From positions 1 through 44,624 of IMG/VR virus record IMGVR_UViG_3300032134_000005: a stretch of 44,624 nt of DNA. One strand, 5' to 3'. The notes beneath the pieces are model-generated. The model was not told the DNA's origin and did no database searches. It saw only the letters and a program-made list of their open reading frames with translations. Positions 32,767 through 41,716 of this stretch are shown piece by piece (within the stretch, counting starts at the first letter, position 1; the number at the start of each line of letters is the position of its first letter). The DNA is from a virus. The translations under genes and the position numbers were made by a program.

Positions 32767-33719
32767 TACCATCCCCAAGTTTCACCGGACATACCATCCG
32801 CTGAGTAATCCGTTACGCGCCCCTCAAAGAAATTCTTGAATGAGTCGCCACTTAAAATCCAGTCGAGCCACGGAAGAGGATTCTCTTCAATGTCCCAGTT
32901 TGCTTTCAGCCCTAAATTAACTAGTCGTCGATCCGCGATAAACCTGATGTAGCGTTTGACCTCGCCTTTCGTAAGGCCCTCGCAACTTCCCAATTCAAAA
33001 GCCAGATCGATAACTTTATCCTCCAGTTCCACAGCTGTACGGTACATCTCGTATATAGCGAGCTTAAATTCATCAGTGACAATCTCCGGGTTTTCATTTA
33101 GGAAGGTGCGAAACAACTCAGTCATTCCGTCAACGTGCATGGTTTCATCGCGGATCGACCACTCGACGATCTCGCACATACCCTTAAGCTTCCCGAACCG
33201 CTGGAAGTTTAGGAGCATGACGAAAGCTGAGAAGAGGGACATACCCTCATTGCATACGGTCTGTGCGATGGCTAAGGCCAAGCCTTGTTTACTCGATACG
33301 TCAAAGTTCTGCATGAACGCAACCTTCTCCGTCATCTCTTCGTACTCCAGAAACGCGGAGTACTCAGACTCAGGGAGGCCAAGTGTGTCATTCAAGAACG
33401 CGTAGGCTCGCATATGAATAGTCTCGCGTTGTGCGAATGACAACATCATCATGCGGGCTTCGTTGTTTTTGATGTGAGGTAGGAAGACATCCACATAAGA
33501 CCCACCAACAATTACATCAGACTGTGTGAATAGCCGTAGTATTTGCATGATGAATTCTTTTTCTGAGGGAGCTATCTTCCCCGACTTCCACTGATTAACA
33601 TCCTCCATTAAGGAGGCTTCCCACTCACCCCAGTGGATCTTGTCGTGCTCGATAGCACGGTTAACAAAGTTAGGGTACTTGAACGGCTTGTATGCAGTTG
33701 ATGCAGTTAACAGGCTCAT
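32766..33719 (-). CDS. nrdB: class I ribonucleotide reductase, small subunit
   Basis: A 317-aa di-iron radical subunit. Metal and radical residues are visible: TQSDVIV (Asp), RETIHMRAY (ExxH, with the radical Tyr four residues after His), EGMSLFSAF (Glu) and RDETMHVDG (second ExxH). The C-terminus ends GETWGW, the tail that docks to the large subunit. The length is shorter than E. coli NrdB (376). AAGGATAAATA precedes the ATG, and it starts three bases after nrdA. It works with the 581-aa large subunit to make deoxynucleotides. Confidence 0.96.
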   Translation of the reverse strand: MSLLTASTAYKPFKYPNFVNRAIEHDKIHWGEWEASLMEDVNQWKSGKIAPSEKEFIMQILRLFTQSDVIVGGSYVDVFLPHIKNNEARMMMLSFAQRETIHMRAYAFLNDTLGLPESEYSAFLEYEEMTEKVAFMQNFDVSSKQGLALAIAQTVCNEGMSLFSAFVMLLNFQRFGKLKGMCEIVEWSIRDETMHVDGMTELFRTFLNENPEIVTDEFKLAIYEMYRTAVELEDKVIDLAFELGSCEGLTKGEVKRYIRFIADRRLVNLGLKANWDIEENPLPWLDWILSGDSFKNFFEGRVTDYSADGMSGETWGW

Positions 33720-33722
33720 TAT

Positions 33723-35468
33723 TTATCCTTGACATGAGAGACACTCGTCATCATCAGCGTAGTCTTTCAGAGCCACACGCGTAGCTTTGATCGACACAGT
33801 GTCAGCTTTAGCGCCGGCACTTGTACGAAGATAGTAGAGTCCTTTAAGTTTCTTGTTGAATGCCCGAAGATGTACTTCGTTGACATACGATTTGTCTGTC
33901 CCTGCGGGGAAGAACAGATTGACTGATTGCCCTTGGCATATGAAAGGCTGGCGAGATGCAGCGTGGTCAACAACCCAGCGTTGATCTAACTCAAACGCCG
34001 TCTTGTAGACTTCCTTATCCCAATCACTTAGCCACTCCAAATGCTGGACAGAACCTTCGCTGAGGATAATTGACTTCCACTGCGCGTCTACCCATTCACT
34101 GTCTGAGTTATGATTTCTAATCACCTTATCCAGATAAGCGTTCTTAACTAGATGTGAACCGACACGAGTTCGGTGTGTGTAGGCGTTAGATTTCCAAGGC
34201 TCAATCGATGGGGAGCATCCGGCTAGGATAGAACTGTTAGCGTTAGGCGCTATAGCTAGGAGGTGAGAGTTGCGTACACCAGCAACGTCAGGACAGGAGC
34301 CTCGCTCATCTGCAAGATATACAGTCTGTGCTTTAGCTTGTGACTTGATGTGTGCAAACATACCACGATTAAGAGTCTCAGCTATGGCACTTTCCCATGG
34401 AACATCCATGCGTTGTAAGTAGCTATGGAAACCCATGGCCCCTAAACCTATCGACCTTTCCTGTGTAGCACTGAAGACAGCACGACGTAGCTCTTTCGGA
34501 GCGTACTCAATGAAGAAGGAAAGCACGTTGTCTAACATGGTTATGAGATCTGCAACCATTGTCGTTTCTTTCCACTCGTCATAGTGTTCAAGATTGACAG
34601 ATGATAAGCAGCACACAGCAGTGCGCTCTTCTGACGTAGGCAGGTGGATCTCATTACATAGATTAGAGCCATGAATCTTTAACCCTTTGTCCAGCATAGC
34701 CGGTGGGAGATTACGATTAGCTTCGTCAATGAAATTCAAATAGGGTTCGCCAGTACGGAAGCGGGTTTCAAGTAAACGTTGCCATAACTCACGAGCAGCC
34801 ACCGACTCACGAACAGTCTTGTCGTTAGGATCGATAAGATCCCATGACCTATCCTGAGTCACAGCCTCCATAAAGGCATCCGTAATGTTCACAGCATTGT
34901 GAATATTGAATGCCTTGCGATCTGGATCACCACCTGTTGGAACACGGATGTTTACGAACTCCACAATATCGGGGTGACTGATATCCATGTACGCAGCGTA
35001 GCTACCTTTACGGGTTGTACCTTGACGGTACGCAGTCATGTCGGCATCGACGGTCTTCAGGAAAGGAATCGGGCTAGGAGCAACGTCACTAGTGCTACGA
35101 ATGTCACTCCAATGACCACCCACTCCACCGCCCTTAACTGACAGCCATCTAAGCTCCGTCGAGTGGTCGATAAGACCATCCAAGCTGTCAGGCACGTAAG
35201 CAAGGAAGCATGATATAGGAAGTCCACGAAGTTTTTCTCCTTGAGCGGGGGCGTTTGATAAGATGGGTGAGGAGAACATGAACCAGCCCTTACTGGCGTA
35301 GTCATAGATGCGTTGTGCTAGCTCGTAGTCACTCCGACAGAATGCTAAAGCAGCACGAGCGAAAGCATCCTGCGGATCTTCCCCATCACGGCAGTAGTAA
35401 TCTTTGAGTAAGATGTGTGACTGCTCGGACATTGTTTCAGTGCGGGTATAATCAACTTTGATTGTCAT
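33723..35468 (-). CDS. nrdA: class I ribonucleotide reductase, large subunit
   Basis: A 581-aa catalytic subunit. The active-site Cys pair is in LPISCFLAY and AVCCLSSVNLEHY; NLCNE holds the thiyl Cys with its Asn and Glu partners; KGLYYLRTSAG has the Tyr pair of the radical path; the tail ECLSC carries the redox Cys pair. It lacks the N-terminal ATP-cone of E. coli NrdA (761 aa), so it should not be shut off by dATP. This is usual for phages that need high dNTP levels. It overlaps the glutaredoxin-like gene, its probable electron donor, by 17 bases. Confidence 0.96.
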   Translation of the reverse strand: MTIKVDYTRTETMSEQSHILLKDYYCRDGEDPQDAFARAALAFCRSDYELAQRIYDYASKGWFMFSSPILSNAPAQGEKLRGLPISCFLAYVPDSLDGLIDHSTELRWLSVKGGGVGGHWSDIRSTSDVAPSPIPFLKTVDADMTAYRQGTTRKGSYAAYMDISHPDIVEFVNIRVPTGGDPDRKAFNIHNAVNITDAFMEAVTQDRSWDLIDPNDKTVRESVAARELWQRLLETRFRTGEPYLNFIDEANRNLPPAMLDKGLKIHGSNLCNEIHLPTSEERTAVCCLSSVNLEHYDEWKETTMVADLITMLDNVLSFFIEYAPKELRRAVFSATQERSIGLGAMGFHSYLQRMDVPWESAIAETLNRGMFAHIKSQAKAQTVYLADERGSCPDVAGVRNSHLLAIAPNANSSILAGCSPSIEPWKSNAYTHRTRVGSHLVKNAYLDKVIRNHNSDSEWVDAQWKSIILSEGSVQHLEWLSDWDKEVYKTAFELDQRWVVDHAASRQPFICQGQSVNLFFPAGTDKSYVNEVHLRAFNKKLKGLYYLRTSAGAKADTVSIKATRVALKDYADDDECLSCQG

Positions 35469-35688
35469 CTAACCACGCCTCCACAGCTGCCCGGCTAGTG
35501 AAGCTAGAAAGCCTAGCATTAGTAACAGTATCCACCAGAGTAGGAACGCTACGAATGCGATGCGTAATAGCTGCTTCCACATCTTTCGTAATATCAATGT
35601 CATCGTAGTCCACCATCATTTCGTCAAGCAATACACTCAGCGCATAGCATGGGCTGCAGCCCGGTGTAGAAAACTTTAAGATACTCAT
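35452..35688 (-). CDS. glutaredoxin/thioredoxin-like protein
   Basis: A 78-aa protein with the active site STPGCSPCYAL at residues 7-17 (CxxC) and the cis-proline motif RSVPTLV near residue 47, in a thioredoxin fold of glutaredoxin size. Placed directly before nrdA and overlapping it, it probably reduces the ribonucleotide reductase after each turnover. It overlaps the MazG-like gene by four bases (ATGA). The CSPC motif differs from both classic CPYC and CGPC. Confidence 0.9.
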   Translation of the reverse strand: MSILKFSTPGCSPCYALSVLLDEMMVDYDDIDITKDVEAAITHRIRSVPTLVDTVTNARLSSFTSRAAVEAWLDDNQS

Positions 35689-36002
35689 CGATTATCTCCA
35701 TCGCCTTTCAGCTTCCCTTCGGCTTTACGCTTAGCCAACTTCGCTACGTTACCTTCTGCGATTTCACTCATTGGTACACCAAGGTGGAAAGCTAGCTCGG
35801 ACACAAACCACAGGACATCTCCTAGCTCTGCAGCTAACGCAGACTTATCTAGTTCTTTGTCACCACGGAAATACTTTGCCGCCTTCCCCGCTACTTCACC
35901 GGCCTCACCGGCAAGTCCTGTGACGAGATATTGCAAGCCGTTTTCAGGTGGATAGATGGCAGTCGAATGTGCCACTTGTTGATAGTTGTCAAACGTCATC
36001 AT
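35685..36002 (-). CDS. MazG-like nucleotide pyrophosphohydrolase
   Basis: A 105-aa all-alpha NTP pyrophosphohydrolase domain. GLAGEAGEVAGKAAKYFRGD and AAELGDVLWFVSELAFHLG give the ExxE ... ExxD metal-binding pattern of the MazG superfamily. It may remove non-canonical nucleotides or change the host ppGpp response; both have been proposed for phage MazG proteins. It overlaps the small membrane ORF upstream by 14 bases and the glutaredoxin-like gene by four bases. Confidence 0.88.
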   Translation of the reverse strand: MMTFDNYQQVAHSTAIYPPENGLQYLVTGLAGEAGEVAGKAAKYFRGDKELDKSALAAELGDVLWFVSELAFHLGVPMSEIAEGNVAKLAKRKAEGKLKGDGDNR

Positions 36003-36135
36003 TGTTTTCGTCTTCTTCTTTGATAATTAGGGTTGGGTTGAGCAGTAGGTCGAGTAGATAAAAACCAAACAGGGTTATACCTGCCCACGTAATCGCCTGA
36101 ACTAAATCACCTAACGCGTTAAAGAGGTGTTCCAT
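35989..36135 (-). CDS. 48-aa single-span membrane protein
   Basis: A short ORF beginning MEHLFNALGDLVQAITWAGI with one hydrophobic helix (about residues 11-35) and an acidic tail (IIKEEDENNDDV). AAGGAGATCCCG, an excellent ribosome site, precedes the ATG inside the end of the exonuclease gene (17-base overlap). It also overlaps the MazG-like start. The full fit into the gene string and the ribosome site make it likely real. Function is unknown. Confidence 0.65.
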   Translation of the reverse strand: MEHLFNALGDLVQAITWAGITLFGFYLLDLLLNPTLIIKEEDENNDDV

Positions 36136-36898
36136 CGGGATCTCCTTCTAGATCTAACCAATCGTGGCCTGTTGGGGACCACAGTTTGATGCGGTGGTTC
36201 TCATGATCGTAGTCGTCATGTCTTAGAATTCTAGCCATACGAGTATTCAACAAGGCTTCATCGATACTCTGTTTCTTCTGCCGATACAGTTCGATCACAG
36301 CTGTCCACATCTCGGCAACAGTGCTGCAATCAGCAAGAGCAGCTTCCGCTTTCTTAGGGCCGATGCCTTTCGCTCCTGCGTAACCATCCGTCTTGTCCCC
36401 CATCAGCGTCTGTATCATCCATGCGTGGTTCGCACTGAACTCACGGATTAGTTGAGGACGTTTCATTTTGTAGGGACTGAACAGTTTGCAGGGTATAGTG
36501 AGCAGATCTTTATCGATTGTGATGACAACAGATCCTTTGAGTCGTGGCATAGAACCATAGATGCCCATCACATCGTCAGCTTCAAGGCCTTCGATGCGAC
36601 TGACATGATAGTTCTGTTCAAGATGCTCAATCACTTTGTTATAGACAACAGGTTTGTCTACGCCCTTGCGGTTGGCCTTGTACTCAGGATTGATTACCTT
36701 GCGGAAGTTACCGCCATTCTTAGGGCTGAGACACAGGATAGGCTTCTTCACCCGTGCGCCATGCATCCACTCAGCTATGAGTTTGTCTGCATTGCGACAA
36801 GCCTTACGACTATCAACTACTATTTCATCATCCCAGTTCTCTTGAGCTGCGATGGCACTGCGGAAAGCGATGATGTCGCCGTCAATTAATCCATACAT
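36119..36898 (-). CDS. 5'-3' exonuclease / flap nuclease (T7 gp6-like)
   Basis: A 259-aa nuclease of the FEN/PIN-like superfamily. It starts MYGLIDGDIIAFRSAI (first metal Asp). NPEYKANRKG near residue 75, the acidic cluster GLEADDVMGIY and VVITIDKDLLTIPC follow. QTLMGDKTDGYAGAKGIGPK has the metal Asp pair and the helix-hairpin-helix. It would remove RNA primers and degrade host DNA, as T7 gp6 does. An in-frame upstream start (36946) lies in the polymerase gene; 36898, just after the polymerase stop, is preferred. Confidence 0.93.
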   Translation of the reverse strand: MYGLIDGDIIAFRSAIAAQENWDDEIVVDSRKACRNADKLIAEWMHGARVKKPILCLSPKNGGNFRKVINPEYKANRKGVDKPVVYNKVIEHLEQNYHVSRIEGLEADDVMGIYGSMPRLKGSVVITIDKDLLTIPCKLFSPYKMKRPQLIREFSANHAWMIQTLMGDKTDGYAGAKGIGPKKAEAALADCSTVAEMWTAVIELYRQKKQSIDEALLNTRMARILRHDDYDHENHRIKLWSPTGHDWLDLEGDPDGTPL

Positions 36899-36899
36899 T

Positions 36900-38762
36900 T
36901 TAATGGGTATCCTTCCAGTTATTACCGATGTCATATGCACCAGCAAGTTCGCAGTTCATGTTTAGGTTTTCACCCGCTTCTTTAATTGCCTGAGCAAACA
37001 GTTTGCCAATCGCATCAGCGTGTTCAGGACGTACGGACATCTGCACCTCGTCATGGACGTTGGCACAGTAATCAAAGGTAAGTGGGAGAAGTGTCCGCGA
37101 ATCTACGTGTCCGTCGCGGACACACAGTACGAAGTGGAAGTGCGCGAGAGCCTCCTTCATCACTACAGCCCCGTCAGATTGCAAAAGACTATTTAAAGAA
37201 CTGTGCTCCGACGTAGAAATGATAGGTCTTCCATCGGCGCTCTTCAGATATCCTTGCTCACGGGTACGCTTTTTGCACAGCTCAGTCAGCTTATCCAAGC
37301 CTTTGATACCCTTCGCCAAGTCATCACGAATACGCTTACCGATTCCGGCCAGCCTACCCTTCTTCACGACACCATGTTTCTTCCAAGCAGATACATAGAT
37401 TTGTCCTAAATTAGGATTACCTGAACCATATAACGTGGCGTATATCAGTGTCTTAGAAGAATCCCTGTCAGGCATACCAGCCGCTTTCATTGTGCGACTA
37501 TGAGCATCAGTGCCATCCGCTTTGTCACCGTAGATAACGGCTTTGGCATAGGCACCTTTGTCCCAGAAGAAGAGTCTGTTAGCTAATCCACGTAGCTCTA
37601 AACCCTCAGCGTCACAACCCACAAGCTTGTCGCCTGTATCAGCAGTCCAGACCTCACGCATTCGGAGATCCTTCTTATCCACATTTGCAACATTAGGTGA
37701 GAAGTGAGACATCCTGTGAGTCCGTGTTCCACACTGATTGATTCGTCCGTGTATACGTCCGTTCCTCTCAAGCTTCATCCACGCGTTAGCACCCTCAGAT
37801 ACCTGACCGAGCTGCTTACTGATTCGTAAGTAACGATTCAGGATAGCCGCTTCGGGATACACAAGGTTCTTCAACGTAGCTTCGTTGATCTGAGGAATAT
37901 CCGTAGGCGTAAGCTTGACAGGTTGCCAATCAGCGTGGGCCTTACTGATGCGATAGGTACACTGTGGGCGGGAGCCGGGGTTAAAGGGTTGAAGAGTAAC
38001 TTTGGTATACGGGATTCCCTTAGTTACACCACGACCCTTGTTGCCGACCTTCGGTACAGTGACCTGAACTTGGTTCCAAACTCGCAGCTTCCAATCCCAT
38101 GTTCCCTTCTCAGGGATTATGACAGGTGGGAATGTGTCCTTCAGACCACGCTCTATCTCAAACTTCTCACCTGACAGTTCAACGTAGAGTTCAGTCAACT
38201 TCTCCATATCCAGCTTGAAGCCATGTTGCTCCTGCAGGTGGAGACAGAACGCGACCTTGTGTTCCAGCTTAACAGCGGGACGCCAATCGACTTCCTTCTG
38301 CTTGAACCAGCCCTTAAGTTCCTGCTGCACACGTTGATATACTTTCATCGTTACAAGAACGTCCTGATTACAGTAGGTACCCATCGTAGGGTGCCACTGA
38401 GAGAAGTCCGAGAACTCCATCTTCGGGAACCCAAGGTCATCACCCCACGCGGCAAGCGCATGGGACCGTCGATCAGGGAATAACATCTTCGATAGAACCA
38501 GTGTGTCAAACACTTGGTCAAACCTTAAGGTGTCGGGAACAATCATGTTGATCGCATGAAGGTCGTAACCTAAGCCGTTATGAAAGACAACGCGATCTGC
38601 TGTAGCTAATCGCGCATAGCCTTCAGCTAGGGAGGGGAACCCCGGCTGATCGGCATAGCACGTTATCTCGTCAGTCTTCGGGTTGCCAATGCTTAAACAC
38701 CAATGGCGGGTGATTGTGTCTAGAAGACCATTGGCCTCCAAATCTGCGACAAGTACGTTCAT
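36900..38762 (-). CDS. DNA polymerase, family A (T7 gp5-like)
   Basis: A 620-aa replicative polymerase (T7 gp5 is 704 aa). The proofreading domain has VLVADLEANGLLD (DxE), HNGLGYDLHAINM and YCNQDVLVTMKVYQ. Polymerase motif A is VGCDAEGLELRGLANRL, motif B RDSSKTLIYATLYGSGNP, and motif C NVHDEVQMSV. GTRTHRMSHFSPNVANVDK is the usual thumb/palm entry block. AAGGATATCAAA lies before the ATG. The next gene upstream is the primase-helicase, as in T7 order. The shorter thumb region may mean a different processivity factor; this is inference. Confidence 0.96.
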   Translation of the reverse strand: MNVLVADLEANGLLDTITRHWCLSIGNPKTDEITCYADQPGFPSLAEGYARLATADRVVFHNGLGYDLHAINMIVPDTLRFDQVFDTLVLSKMLFPDRRSHALAAWGDDLGFPKMEFSDFSQWHPTMGTYCNQDVLVTMKVYQRVQQELKGWFKQKEVDWRPAVKLEHKVAFCLHLQEQHGFKLDMEKLTELYVELSGEKFEIERGLKDTFPPVIIPEKGTWDWKLRVWNQVQVTVPKVGNKGRGVTKGIPYTKVTLQPFNPGSRPQCTYRISKAHADWQPVKLTPTDIPQINEATLKNLVYPEAAILNRYLRISKQLGQVSEGANAWMKLERNGRIHGRINQCGTRTHRMSHFSPNVANVDKKDLRMREVWTADTGDKLVGCDAEGLELRGLANRLFFWDKGAYAKAVIYGDKADGTDAHSRTMKAAGMPDRDSSKTLIYATLYGSGNPNLGQIYVSAWKKHGVVKKGRLAGIGKRIRDDLAKGIKGLDKLTELCKKRTREQGYLKSADGRPIISTSEHSSLNSLLQSDGAVVMKEALAHFHFVLCVRDGHVDSRTLLPLTFDYCANVHDEVQMSVRPEHADAIGKLFAQAIKEAGENLNMNCELAGAYDIGNNWKDTH

Positions 38763-38773
38763 TTTGATATCCT

Positions 38774-40423
38774 TTAAAACGGTACGTCATCGAACTCCTC
38801 GCTACTGAAGTCTAAGGGTGACGCTGTTTCTTTTGCCGGTAACAAACGTCCGGTAGTGAGGTTGAATTCGTTTAAGTCTGCCTCGCCCAAGTCCCCGAAC
38901 TCACGGTTCTTTAGAAGACGGATACGAGACTGATCAGGGTTGTCGCCCTGCTGGTCACGCTCGACAGCAATGATATTGTCCGACAGTTGTTCAAGTGAGG
39001 CTGAGCCACGCATATCCTGCAGCGTGACACGACCACCCTCGTTGTAACTCTTACGCCCACCATCGGGACGCTTCAGGTGGGTAATGGCAATGAGGCCGAC
39101 ACCTGTCTGCTCAACCAGACCGCGTAACGCAGTCATCAATAGGTCTATATCTTTACGCTCCCCCTCACCACTGGACTTCTGACCTGACACAACGATTGAG
39201 ATGTGATCCAGTATTAGGAAGTCACACTCCAAACTGGTAGCCATATACTTCAGCTTGCTAATCAGGTTTGCTGAGTCGATAGAACCAAAGTGATCGTAGA
39301 AGTATTGAGGATTAACAACTGCATCTAGAGACTTTTGATAAGCCTCTGGCGAGATGCAGTTAGGTTCCTCACGTAGCCGTCCAAGAGGTACGTTATTGTC
39401 GATGGCGATGTAGCCATGAGCAGTCTTGGTGTAGGATTCTTCAAGGAACACATTGCCAATCTTAAGGCCGTGCTCTTTGACGAGGTGGTAGCCTATCTCA
39501 CGAGCGAGAGTAGACTTACCGATGCCCGAACCTGCAGTCATAAGTGTCAGCTCACGCTTGCGTAGGCCATGCAGCTTCGCGCCCAGTTTGGGATACGGAA
39601 TTGAGTACCCTGGTTTTACAACCGCAAGTAAATCATCCATCCCTATGTCCGCGCCGGACACTATGCCGTCAGGTCTAAAAGGCTTGGCGTCAAACACTGC
39701 TGACATCAACTCTTTAGCACGGCCTTCTTGCACCATCTCCCCTGCATCTTTGAGGGGCAGTGAAGCGATGTATGCCTTACCCGGACTGAGTAGCGCAGCA
39801 CATTCGTGAGCCGCCTCAATGCCCGGAGCATCTTGATCCATCAGGAAGATAACAGAATCATAAGCCTCGCAAAATTCGAGCTGATTTTTGATATCACCTT
39901 TAGCTGATTTTGAACCTGACTTAACAGATACCACAGCCCACGAACCGTTGGTCACGGTAGCGTATGCTAGACAATCGATCTCGCCTTCGGTAATCACGAG
40001 GCGCTTTCCACCGGCTTTCCAAAGGTGCTGTCCAAACATCAGAGCACTCTTCATATCACCCGTGCTACGGAACTGCTTACCTGCATAGCGTAATTTCTGA
40101 GCTACGATCTGACCGTTGTTGTCACGGTACGCTGCGATCTGAACAGTGTTACCCTTGTCGTCTTCGCCAATCGAATAGCCGAACTTCTTACAGATATGGT
40201 CATCGATGTTACGTTTGACGAGAGCCTTATAGACACCCGTAGGTAGTAAGTCCTGTGCTTTCTTTGGTGTACGTGTTGTCATTCCTGTTGCCTTCTTTGA
40301 GTCTTCTGGTGGAGTCTTACCGCCACAGCTGAAGCAGGTTCCCCAGCCCTCGGAGTTGACTGAGTAAGCGTTGCTGCTCGGACACAGTGGACAATCCATA
40401 TGAGTGTCTATCCATTCGGACAT
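38774..40423 (-). CDS. bifunctional primase-helicase (T7 gp4-like)
   Basis: A 549-aa protein (T7 gp4 is 566 aa). Residues about 10-35 hold the zinc-binding site (CPLCPSSNAYS, then CFSCGG). The TOPRIM primase core has LVITEGEIDCLAYATV and VIFLMDQDAPGIEAA. The helicase half has Walker A TAGSGIGKSTLAREI, Walker B FLILDHISIVVSG, and MRGSASLEQLSDNIIAVERD. Upstream in-frame codons reach into the resolvase gene; the start at 40423 (MSEWIDTHMDCPLCP) follows AAGGTATAGAC and is four bases after the resolvase stop. Confidence 0.95.
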   Translation of the reverse strand: MSEWIDTHMDCPLCPSSNAYSVNSEGWGTCFSCGGKTPPEDSKKATGMTTRTPKKAQDLLPTGVYKALVKRNIDDHICKKFGYSIGEDDKGNTVQIAAYRDNNGQIVAQKLRYAGKQFRSTGDMKSALMFGQHLWKAGGKRLVITEGEIDCLAYATVTNGSWAVVSVKSGSKSAKGDIKNQLEFCEAYDSVIFLMDQDAPGIEAAHECAALLSPGKAYIASLPLKDAGEMVQEGRAKELMSAVFDAKPFRPDGIVSGADIGMDDLLAVVKPGYSIPYPKLGAKLHGLRKRELTLMTAGSGIGKSTLAREIGYHLVKEHGLKIGNVFLEESYTKTAHGYIAIDNNVPLGRLREEPNCISPEAYQKSLDAVVNPQYFYDHFGSIDSANLISKLKYMATSLECDFLILDHISIVVSGQKSSGEGERKDIDLLMTALRGLVEQTGVGLIAITHLKRPDGGRKSYNEGGRVTLQDMRGSASLEQLSDNIIAVERDQQGDNPDQSRIRLLKNREFGDLGEADLNEFNLTTGRLLPAKETASPLDFSSEEFDDVPF

Positions 40424-40427
40424 TTGT

Positions 40428-40871
40428 CTATACCTTGTAGGGTTGGTCTTCGATAGCCTCAAACCAGATGTGGATACCGCAAGGCTCATCGCCTTCGCAG
40501 TAACGCTTGGACGCGAGTAACTCCACAATCTGATCATCGTCATTCCAAAACTTCTCAGCTTTGGTCATGACATCTAATGGCCCTTTGATGTAGTTATCTA
40601 TATCTCCCCGTGGGTAGCGCAGCTTTCCCTGTTTAGGCTTCAGTACGACACACTCCATCCACAGTCTCAGTGGTCTGTCAGTGATCGTGAACTTAGCTTG
40701 GTTGCAGAGGGGCTGAGCATCCTTACGGAACATCTCGTAGTTCTTACCGTAGTACGCGCCGAACCGCCCGATACGGGGGCGGCTGGCTGGTACTGGCTGA
40801 ACTGGTAGGAGAAAATAACTTGCAGTAGTGGGGATGTTAAATGGCTTAGAAATCTTCAGGCTCTTCGTCAT
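40428..40871 (-). CDS. RusA-family Holliday junction resolvase
   Basis: A 147-aa nuclease. VQPVPASRPRIGRFGAYYGK near the start and YPRGDIDNYIKGPLDVMTKA with EKFWNDDDQIVEL give the RusA pattern: the Asp-rich metal site D-x-DN, K, D and the DDxQ motif. It should resolve branched DNA before packaging, the job done in T7 by endonuclease I (gp3), which is missing here. The SSB gene overlaps it by 26 bases. The in-frame extension up to 40973 reads through SSB coding sequence and is rejected. Confidence 0.9.
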   Translation of the reverse strand: MTKSLKISKPFNIPTTASYFLLPVQPVPASRPRIGRFGAYYGKNYEMFRKDAQPLCNQAKFTITDRPLRLWMECVVLKPKQGKLRYPRGDIDNYIKGPLDVMTKAEKFWNDDDQIVELLASKRYCEGDEPCGIHIWFEAIEDQPYKV

Positions 40872-41469
40872 CGGCAGGGCCTGTGTCAGTTGATGCTGCT
40901 GGGGTAGACGGGATGCTGGAGGCGGTAAACTCAGTAGAGTAACCATCCACACTGCCAAACTCGTCACCACCATTTGATTGAGAATCTGAACGCTGAGCTA
41001 ATAGCTGTACGTTGCGTAGCTGTAATGCCACACCTTTCATACCACCAGCTGTATAAGGAATTAACACAGCTGACACGCGGATAGTGTCGCCTGAATTAAC
41101 GAACACATCTTCAGGCAGTTCATTGCGTTGTGCGTCGACCATTCCCGGCTGGAACTTGGACTTGGTAGTCAGCATGAACATACCGCGTAGGTCTTCCTTG
41201 CCTTCCTTCTCGTCAGCAATGTCGTCACCGCTCTTGATCGGTGAGCGATAAACTTTAGGTAGCTTGCCCCACTCTGCAATCGCGGCTTCCTTAACTGCAG
41301 CTTCAATCTTAGCGATGCTTTCTGACACACCCGGCTCGTCAGGATTCATAAGTAAAGTTACTTTGTATTTACCGTCACTGAATTCGTGACCGGAATCTGG
41401 ACGAGCGATCCATGCGTACTGCGCTGTGCCTACAGGTGTTACTACCTTGATGAAATTTTTCTTAGACAT
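40846..41469 (-). CDS. ssb: single-stranded DNA-binding protein (T7 gp2.5-like)
   Basis: A 207-aa protein (T7 gp2.5 is 232 aa). It starts MSKKNFIKVVTPVGTAQYAW. A beta-rich OB-fold core spans about residues 5-150. The last 35 residues are Ser/Thr-rich and then acidic, ending DDEEPEDF. The acidic tail with a final Phe is the hallmark of T7 gp2.5, which uses it to contact polymerase and helicase. The start at 41469 follows AAGGATTTC; the in-frame extension upstream overlaps the 51-aa ORF. First large gene of the replication block. Confidence 0.92.
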   Translation of the reverse strand: MSKKNFIKVVTPVGTAQYAWIARPDSGHEFSDGKYKVTLLMNPDEPGVSESIAKIEAAVKEAAIAEWGKLPKVYRSPIKSGDDIADEKEGKEDLRGMFMLTTKSKFQPGMVDAQRNELPEDVFVNSGDTIRVSAVLIPYTAGGMKGVALQLRNVQLLAQRSDSQSNGGDEFGSVDGYSTEFTASSIPSTPAASTDTGPADDEEPEDF

Positions 41470-41482
41470 ACTTTTGAAATCC

Positions 41483-41638
41483 TTAGAGATCGTATTGGTT
41501 TTGAAGTTGATCAGGGTCGATACCCAAATCGTTGAGTTTGATACATAGGTCAACCGGCAATGGCCGACCATTGATCAGGTGATGCATGACCTCAGACGAG
41601 AGATCAGCGTCGCCAAGCTTGAGAAGTTCAAGCATCAT
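41483..41638 (-). CDS. 51-aa hypothetical protein
   Basis: A short ORF beginning MMLELLKLGDADLSSEVMHH and ending QLQNQYDL, with a CGGAGGCG ribosome site just before two adjacent ATG codons. It is the first gene after the RNA polymerase and after the candidate phage promoter at 41658-41680, in the region of T7 genes 1.1-2. It is acidic and predicted helical, with no recognised family. Confidence 0.6.
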   Translation of the reverse strand: MMLELLKLGDADLSSEVMHHLINGRPLPVDLCIKLNDLGIDPDQLQNQYDL

Positions 41639-41657
41639 TCGCCTCCGACATATAGTG

Positions 41658-41680
41658 TTAGCAAGAGGCCCCCCTATTGA
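41658..41680 (-). promoter_or_regulatory. 23-base repeat, candidate phage promoter (copy 2)
   Basis: The sense strand reads TCAATAGGGGGGCC then TCTTGCTAA, one mismatch from 2349-2371. It lies between the RNA polymerase and the first replication gene, where T7 has its first class II promoters. CACTATA, a word also in the T7 promoter core, follows within a few bases on the sense strand (AACACTATATG), but the overall match to T7 is weak. Confidence 0.45.
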
Positions 41681-41691
41681 TCACCCCTTTA

Positions 41692-41711
41692 TTGTCAAAG
41701 GTTTACTGTAC
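41692..41711 (-). repeat. 20-base repeat flanking the RNA polymerase (3' copy)
   Basis: TTGTCAAAGGTTTACTGTAC on the plus strand differs by one base from 44379-44398. The pair brackets the split RNA polymerase: this copy starts just past its stop and the other lies 60 bases before its start. Each contains the 10-base motif TACAGTAAAC (reverse). Confidence 0.6.
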
Positions 41712-41716
41712 TTCTG

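Noticed and set aside
40872-40973. Longer N-terminus for the RusA-like protein
   Set aside because: The extension is read from within the SSB tail, is low complexity and precedes the conserved start of the family.
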